A DNA stretch of 10,254 nucleotides from GCA-2719315 sp964448645 (lineage in GTDB: Bacteria > Bacteroidota > Bacteroidia > Flavobacteriales > Flavobacteriaceae). The notes under the pieces are model-generated. The model saw only the letters and a list, made by a program, of their open reading frames with translations, was not told the DNA's origin and made no database searches. The position numbers and the translations under genes were made by a program. The stretch's first letter is position 1; each line of letters begins with the position of its first letter. Shown here piece by piece: positions 5,688 through 10,254 of this stretch. Where the stretch lies: NCBI GenBank assembly GCA_964448645.1, contig CAYUZY010000072.1:1-10254 (forward strand), in the 5' to 3' direction.

Positions 5688-7100
5688 TTATTTTAAATAT
5701 TTCTTTGGAATTAATTCTATTTCTGGAAATTCACCCAAATCATTAGTTTCAATCACCCAATTATCTAAATCTTTTCTTAGTTTAACTAAAAGATCAGAAT
5801 TATAATTAGAATTAATAATATTATTTATTTCATGTGGATCTGCATTTAAATCATATAGTTCTTCTGCTGGTTTTGGTTTTTTTAACCATAGAGATTGAGT
5901 TTCATTTAATTCTCCATTATTATACAAATCTAGAAGTTCTTTCATCATAGGGATTTGCATCCGATATGAATTGTTTAATGCATGAGGTTTATTAATATTA
6001 TAATTTCGAACATATTTATAATTTCCATCAGAAACAGCCCTTAACCTATCTATGACTTCGTCAAAACGATCAGTTGCAAAAAAAAGCAATTGATTTTCTT
6101 CTACTTTTTGATCTCCTAAAAATGCTTTTCCTTGTATATAAGAAGGTATTTTAACCCCTGCTATTGACAAAATAGTTGGTGCCAAATCTATAAAACTTAA
6201 CAATTGATCAGCTTTAGCACTAATAGAAACTCCTTTTGGAGGTTTAATTATAAATGGAACTTTTGTTCCAGAATTATAAATTGCTCTTTTATGTCTTGGA
6301 AATGGGCCTCCATGATCTGAATAGAAAAATATGTATGTGTTGTCATATTCACCTGAGTCCTTAAGTTGTCTTATAATTTTGGCAGTTTTTTTATCAGCTC
6401 TAATTAAATTACTAAAATTTACAGCAAAATCATGTCTGACAATATTAGTGTCAGGAAAATATGGAGGTATTGTGATTTTTGATTTATCAACAAGAATTTC
6501 ATTATTAGTTTCTCTCCATAGACCTGATTCATGCATATGATGATCATTAAAAACAGCAAAAAAAGGAGAGTCAGTAGGATTATTCATCCAATGTGCATCT
6601 TGGCTTGATTCATCCCATGCATTACTAGTAATTTTAAAATTATAATCTTCTTTAGCATTATTTGTGCAATAATACCCAGTATTTCTAAGATACTCAGTAA
6701 ATGGTCGAATATAATCAGGAAAATCAGGAGAATAGCTTGGAATACCAATTGAAGCCTCATTCTCTGGTTTATATGCATTATATGTCCTCATATTATGAGT
6801 TCCAAGAGTTGTTGGGTACATACCCGTTATAATTGCACTTCTTGCTGGTGCACAAACTGGAGCAGGTGTATGCATATTAGTAAAAACAACTCCATCTTCA
6901 GCAAGAGATTGAATAGCTGGAAGCTTTATTGGAACATTAGCATATTGAGGGAAAAATTCAGGAGATTGATCTTCATAAACAATCCATACTATATTATGCT
7001 TAAAGGATAATGATTTAGTTTTTGAATATTTACATGAATATGTAATGTAAATAATGATAAAAGGAAGAAAATATTTTTTTAGAGAAAAACTGAAATGCAT
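5688..7100 (-). CDS. Family S1 sulfatase, predicted lipoprotein
   Basis: 470 residues from the ATG at 7100. A TTG at 7106 in the same frame would add only two residues. The N-terminal hydrophobic segment ends in ITYSC, so Cys23 is a probable lipid anchor, with the enzyme on the outer membrane or in the periplasm. The sulfatase signature is CAPARS at 83-88; Cys83 would become formylglycine, needing a maturase not seen here. Metal or catalytic residues fit: Glu43-Asp44 (VYEDQ), SDHGG with Asp262 and His263, then Arg269, Lys271 and Lys280 (GTKVPF). The C-terminal ELYDLNADPHE (414-424) is typical of the family. The HMRT-type segment after the signature and the overall order resemble heparan-N-sulfatase-like members, a loose guess only. 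No glycoside hydrolase or SusC/D pair surrounds it. A 106-base gap separates it from the kinase upstream, so a separate promoter is possible. Confidence 0.9.
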   Translation of the reverse strand: MHFSFSLKKYFLPFIIIYITYSCKYSKTKSLSFKHNIVWIVYEDQSPEFFPQYANVPIKLPAIQSLAEDGVVFTNMHTPAPVCAPARSAIITGMYPTTLGTHNMRTYNAYKPENEASIGIPSYSPDFPDYIRPFTEYLRNTGYYCTNNAKEDYNFKITSNAWDESSQDAHWMNNPTDSPFFAVFNDHHMHESGLWRETNNEILVDKSKITIPPYFPDTNIVRHDFAVNFSNLIRADKKTAKIIRQLKDSGEYDNTYIFFYSDHGGPFPRHKRAIYNSGTKVPFIIKPPKGVSISAKADQLLSFIDLAPTILSIAGVKIPSYIQGKAFLGDQKVEENQLLFFATDRFDEVIDRLRAVSDGNYKYVRNYNINKPHALNNSYRMQIPMMKELLDLYNNGELNETQSLWLKKPKPAEELYDLNADPHEINNIINSNYNSDLLVKLRKDLDNWVIETNDLGEFPEIELIPKKYLK

Positions 7101-7206
7101 ATTCAAATGATTTTCTTAAAATTATTAAAATATTCTACTTTAAACTCAAGTTAATTTGACAAATGCATGATTTCAATTATCAAGTCATTATAAGTAAAAT
7201 ATTAAA

Positions 7207-8175
7207 TTAACCCAATATCATTTTTTTAGAAATGTTTAGCAGTTTTTCTTTAACATTTAAAGACATATTCAAAGGCAGTTGAGCTAAACCTATAATTCTT
7301 CTAATAATTTCAATTCCTGAAACTTTATAAAATATTGATTTGTCTATGTTTCCAGAATAAGCCTTTATTATTTTATTTAAATAATCTTCACTTTCTGTAA
7401 TCATAGTTAAATGAGCAGCCATAACACCTAAATCAAACTCTTTAAAACCTAAATGACTAAATTCAGGATCTATTACATATACACTATCATCCTTTTCCAT
7501 CCAACTGCCAGGATAATAATCTCCATGTAATAAAGTATTTCCAACTTTTAAATACATATCTCCTATTTGATTAACAACATCATTTATATTAGAATCATTG
7601 GTTATGTAAGTTGAAAGTTTTTTTAAACCATTTTGAATATCATCTAACTGAAAATCATTTTTTTGAAAAGGAAGAACAAATATATGTTGATGATTTAATT
7701 CTTTTAAAGAAGAATTTGAGGGAAATGAATTTACTTTAGTTTTATGGATAGATTCTAGAATATATATTAAGGAATTAAAATGATCTATATTTATTTTTTT
7801 ACTAGAATACAAATAGCTCATATCTCTACATTGTCCAAGATCTTCTATTAATAGAATTAAATCTTTTTTTATAAAATCAATTTTTTTCGGAAAAAATTTT
7901 TTTATTTCGGATTTTATAATGAGCTCGTAAAATTGATCTTCTACTATTATTCTTTTTTCAGAATTTTTAATATCAGGATATTTATTTACATAAGGTCTGG
8001 ATTGTTTAAGTATAAATGATGTTTTACTAGTTTCTATTCTTAATACAACATTCATGTTTCCCTCACCTGGAACTTTTATGTTTAGAATTTTTTCATCAGA
8101 ACTAAAAATATTTAATTCTTTTTTTAAATATTTTTCAACCTCAGATAAAGAAGATTTTTTCGATATTACTTTCAT
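7207..8175 (-). CDS. Methylthioribose-kinase-like small-molecule kinase
   Basis: 322 residues from the ATG at 8175, with no signal peptide, so cytoplasmic. The protein-kinase-like aminoglycoside/choline kinase fold is plain: glycine loop PGEGNMN (36-42), ATP-binding lysine probably Lys57 in FILKQ, catalytic LLHGDYYPGSW with Asp220, and metal-binding IDPEF with Asp236. HGDxxxGS together with DPEF is the hallmark of 5-methylthioribose kinase (MtnK). An IRRIIGLA segment (291-298) matches the arginine pair that MtnK uses to hold the sugar. At 322 residues it is shorter than MtnK (about 400), and no mtnA or other methionine-salvage gene is near. It is therefore best called MtnK-like, phosphorylating an unknown, possibly ribose-containing, substrate. 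It starts seven bases after the nucleoside-hydrolase gene, strongly suggesting co-expression and linked reactions. Confidence 0.82.
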   Translation of the reverse strand: MKVISKKSSLSEVEKYLKKELNIFSSDEKILNIKVPGEGNMNVVLRIETSKTSFILKQSRPYVNKYPDIKNSEKRIIVEDQFYELIIKSEIKKFFPKKIDFIKKDLILLIEDLGQCRDMSYLYSSKKINIDHFNSLIYILESIHKTKVNSFPSNSSLKELNHQHIFVLPFQKNDFQLDDIQNGLKKLSTYITNDSNINDVVNQIGDMYLKVGNTLLHGDYYPGSWMEKDDSVYVIDPEFSHLGFKEFDLGVMAAHLTMITESEDYLNKIIKAYSGNIDKSIFYKVSGIEIIRRIIGLAQLPLNMSLNVKEKLLNISKKMILG

Positions 8176-8182
8176 TTTATAC

Positions 8183-9103
8183 TTAATTATAACGTTTTAT
8201 ATTACTCCAAAACTTCTTTTTCATCTCAATTACATCAATTAAAGTGTAAATTTTTATTTCACGTTTAAGATTTTCATCCGGTGTAAAAAAAGTCTCTGAT
8301 ATTGCTAATTCAGGAGAAGCAATAGCCTCAATTAAGGCTAAATCCCACATAATCCATTTCTTTTTTTCTGGATCTTCTTTTGTCCACCATCTATTAAAAG
8401 ATTTCCATCGATTTATTAATAAACTTCCAAGAAAACTATTATTTGAAAAATTTAATTCCACTTCATCTTTTAAAAAAATAAGTTTTTGAGAAGTTGTTGC
8501 AGACATTAAATTAAAATCTAATCCTTTGCTATTTAATAAAACTTCTAATGCAATAGGATCATTCCCTGTATTAAACTCCTTTTTATTATAAAAGTTTGTC
8601 TTTGGATTATGCCATATTCCTAAATAATAAACTCTTATTTTTGGAACAATTGAGGGGTCTTTAATAATTGCAGATGCAACATTTGTACAGGGGCCTAAAA
8701 CAGCTATATTAAGCTTTTCCCCTTTTTTCATTTCATGTGCTTTTTTTACTATTAATTCAGAAGCTTCTGAGCTTTGAGGAGATTCGTAATCAACAAGTCT
8801 TTTATTTGATCCCAGTGGTAGAATAATTTCTTTTCTGTTTAATATTCTTAAAATTTTCTCATTTAATAATTGACTTTCCATTACAGAATTTGAAGTAGCT
8901 AAAGGTGAATTATTAAATTGTGCAGAATTTATTGCTAAAATATTAAACTTAGGTTCTGAAACTGCTCTTGCAATAGCAAATAAATCATCTAATTCATTTG
9001 CCGTGTCAGCATCTATTATTAAAGGCATTTTTTCTTGATTTATTTGATTTAAACCAATTATAGAAATTAATACATAAAAATTATAGATTAAAACCTTAAA
9101 CAT
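8183..9103 (-). CDS. Nucleoside-hydrolase-like protein, probably exported
   Basis: 306 residues from the ATG at 9103. The first 18 or so residues are hydrophobic after MFK, likely a signal peptide with an unclear cleavage site, so it may act in the periplasm or be membrane-tethered. The enzyme core begins at 26 with PLIIDADTANELDD. This is a variant of the calcium/ribose site DxDxxxDD with two extra residues between the Asp pairs (Asp31, Asp33, Asp39, Asp40). Other family marks are GPCTNVA (137-143), NTGNDPIAL (178-186, with Asn181 and Asp182) and WDLAL with Asp254. The inosine-uridine hydrolase family splits the N-glycosidic bond of nucleosides to base plus ribose. The NE-x-DD form also recalls related families of uncertain substrate. 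It lies 19 bases after hisIE and seven before the MtnK-like kinase, as part of one run. Confidence 0.8.
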   Translation of the reverse strand: MFKVLIYNFYVLISIIGLNQINQEKMPLIIDADTANELDDLFAIARAVSEPKFNILAINSAQFNNSPLATSNSVMESQLLNEKILRILNRKEIILPLGSNKRLVDYESPQSSEASELIVKKAHEMKKGEKLNIAVLGPCTNVASAIIKDPSIVPKIRVYYLGIWHNPKTNFYNKKEFNTGNDPIALEVLLNSKGLDFNLMSATTSQKLIFLKDEVELNFSNNSFLGSLLINRWKSFNRWWTKEDPEKKKWIMWDLALIEAIASPELAISETFFTPDENLKREIKIYTLIDVIEMKKKFWSNIKRYN

Positions 9104-9122
9104 TATACTTTTAAAATAATAA

Positions 9123-9719
9123 TTAATTACGTGATTTTAAAACGGAGATAACATCATCTAATTTTACTCCCTTAGCCTTTAAAAGTATTAATAAGTGAAA
9201 CAATAAATCAGCACTTTCATTTAAAAATCTTTCTTTGTCATTGTTTTTTACTTCTATTATTGTTTCAACAGCTTCCTCCCCTACTTTTTGAGATATTTTA
9301 TTAATACCTTTCTTAAATAATGAAGATATATAACTTTTTTTATTGTTAATATCATTATATCTATCCTCAATAACTTTCTCAAGTTCAGATAAAAAACCAT
9401 ATGAATTATAATTGTTTTCTTTCCAACAAGTATCAAATCCTTTATGACATGTTGGCCCATCAGGTATAGCTTTAATCAACAATGTATCATTATCGCAGTC
9501 AATTTTCATAGAAATAAAATTTAAATAATTTCCACTTTCTTCACCTTTAGTCCATAATCTTTGCTTTGACCTACTGTAAAAGGTTACCTTTTTTGTTTTT
9601 TCTGTTTTTTCTATTGAATCTTTATTCATGTAACCTAACATCAAAACTGATTTTGTTTCATCATCTTGAATAATTGCAGGGATTAATTTATTATTTGTTT
9701 TAGAAAAATCTATTTTCAT
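9123..9719 (-). CDS. hisIE: Bifunctional phosphoribosyl-AMP cyclohydrolase/phosphoribosyl-ATP pyrophosphatase
   Basis: 198 residues from the ATG at 9719, the normal length of the fused enzyme. It catalyses the second and third steps of histidine synthesis in the cytoplasm. The HisI part (about 1-105) has LMLGYMN (26-32), RLWTKGEESGN (54-64), the metal site DCDNDTLL (74-81) and GPTCH with Cys91, plus Cys98. The HisE part (about 108-198) has SYISSLFKKG (129-138), KVGEEAVETIIE (145-156) and NESADLLFHLLILL (167-180). All expected catalytic and metal residues appear present. It begins 16 bases after the hisF stop and ends 19 bases before the nucleoside-hydrolase gene. In many Bacteroidota hisIE ends the his operon; here at least two more genes appear to continue the transcript. 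Confidence 0.95.
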   Translation of the reverse strand: MKIDFSKTNNKLIPAIIQDDETKSVLMLGYMNKDSIEKTEKTKKVTFYSRSKQRLWTKGEESGNYLNFISMKIDCDNDTLLIKAIPDGPTCHKGFDTCWKENNYNSYGFLSELEKVIEDRYNDINNKKSYISSLFKKGINKISQKVGEEAVETIIEVKNNDKERFLNESADLLFHLLILLKAKGVKLDDVISVLKSRN

Positions 9720-9735
9720 TTTTATTGTTTAAAAT

Positions 9736-10254
9736 TTATAATCTAACATTTATTTTTTCAGCTTTCAACTTCTTTTTTAATTCATTTATTGAAATTTCAT
9801 TATAATGAAAAATACTTGCTGCTAAAGCTGCATCTGCTTTACCTTGTTTAAAAACATCTATAAAGTGATATATTTCGCCTGCTCCTCCAGAGGCTATAAG
9901 TGGAATATTAATTAGTTTAGACAATCTTAATAGAGCTTGATTAGCATAACCATCTTTTGTGCCATCATTATTCATTGAAGTAAACAAAATTTCTCCAGCA
10001 CCTCTTTTTTCTGCTTCAATTGCCCAATCAAACAAATTTAATTCTGTAATAGTCTTTCCTCCCATTAAATGAACTATCCAATTTGAATTTACTTTTTTTG
10101 CATCTATCGCAATTACTAAACATTGTGATCCATATTTTTCAGAAATCTCATTAATTAAATGAGGATTCTTTATGGCAGATGAATTAACGGAAACTTTATC
10201 AGCTCCATTTTTTAGAAGTATATCAACATCATTTATACTAGATATACCCCCTCC
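9736..10254 (-). CDS. hisF: Imidazole glycerol phosphate synthase subunit HisF, C-terminal two thirds
   Basis: The reverse frame is open from the right edge to the stop at 9736, giving 172 residues; roughly 80 N-terminal residues are outside. The part seen begins in the GGGI loop of the TIM barrel and continues through GADKVSVNSSAIKNP, then CLVIAIDAK. This last holds the second catalytic Asp (Asp130 in the Thermotoga enzyme); the first lies off the window. Phosphate-binding loops TSMNNDGTKDG and IASGGAG follow, then ADAALAASIFHY and a terminal VRL. HisF, with the glutaminase HisH, turns PRFAR into imidazole glycerol phosphate and AICAR. The ATG at 10065 is an internal methionine (HLMGGKT), not the start. 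It is immediately followed by hisIE, the conserved his-operon order. Confidence 0.95.
   Translation of the reverse strand, partial: GGGISSINDVDILLKNGADKVSVNSSAIKNPHLINEISEKYGSQCLVIAIDAKKVNSNWIVHLMGGKTITELNLFDWAIEAEKRGAGEILFTSMNNDGTKDGYANQALLRLSKLINIPLIASGGAGEIYHFIDVFKQGKADAALAASIFHYNEISINELKKKLKAEKINVRL

Noticed and set aside
6331..7010. Open frames on both strands (6331-6540, 6584-6778, 6795-7010) within the sulfatase gene
   Set aside because: The sulfatase frame carries all family motifs across this region; the others have low-complexity or implausible composition.
7101..7106. TTG start for the sulfatase
   Set aside because: An ATG six bases downstream gives the same signal peptide and lipobox with a standard start codon.
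7107..7206. Promoter or terminator in the gap between kinase and sulfatase
   Set aside because: A TGCATTTG on the minus strand resembles a -7 box, but no properly spaced upstream TTG element or stable hairpin was found.
8054..8242. Plus-strand open frame across the kinase start and the hydrolase end
   Set aside because: It covers the kinase N-terminus, including the glycine loop, and looks like an antisense shadow.
9736..10065. HisF read as a 109-residue protein starting at ATG 10065
   Set aside because: The frame stays open to the right edge and the upstream residues align with HisF, so this methionine is internal.

Overview
The window reads as a very AT-rich Bacteroidota chromosome, most likely a marine-type flavobacterium. 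The reasons are the strongly A/T-biased third codon positions, signal peptides ending in FA or FAQ, the near absence of Shine-Dalgarno sites, and the gene content (M1 aminopeptidase, sulfatase lipoprotein, Rieske oxygenase, fused hisIE). No RNA gene, CRISPR array, transposase or integrase was found, and no stretch over 300 bases lacks a gene.

Left block (1-2251). The 5' part of an exported M1-family aminopeptidase runs leftward off the edge. A rightward row of three genes follows: a 61-residue two-helix membrane protein, a 130-residue exported protein of unknown role, and an exported dienelactone-hydrolase-type alpha/beta hydrolase. Two of the three start with GTG or TTG. Each start overlaps the TGA stop of a one- or two-codon ATG mini-ORF. 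A terminator-like hairpin with no plus-strand gene before it precedes the row, and a diverged copy of its GGGGG-TTTTTT arm lies after the first gene.

Middle block (2257-5665). An epoxide-hydrolase-type enzyme reads leftward. Divergent from it is a two-gene unit: an AdiC-like APC-superfamily permease and, 4 bases downstream, a Rieske non-heme iron oxygenase. Residues of the oxygenase active site recall the quaternary-ammonium oxygenases (carnitine and choline monooxygenase types). Together they suggest uptake or exchange of a cationic amine or amino acid followed by oxidation or demethylation.

Right block (5688-10254, all leftward). In transcription order: hisF (5' end off the window), hisIE, an exported nucleoside-hydrolase-like protein, a methylthioribose-kinase-like sugar kinase, and a sulfatase lipoprotein. 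The first four are tightly packed (16, 19 and 7 bases apart) and look like one operon in which a nucleosidase-plus-ribose-kinase pair has been added to the end of the histidine genes. The sulfatase follows a 106-base gap.

The best candidates for something undescribed are the nucleoside hydrolase/MtnK-like kinase pair behind hisIE, the AdiC-like permease/Rieske pair, and the repeated mini-ORF start arrangement in the left block. All are inferences from sequence alone.
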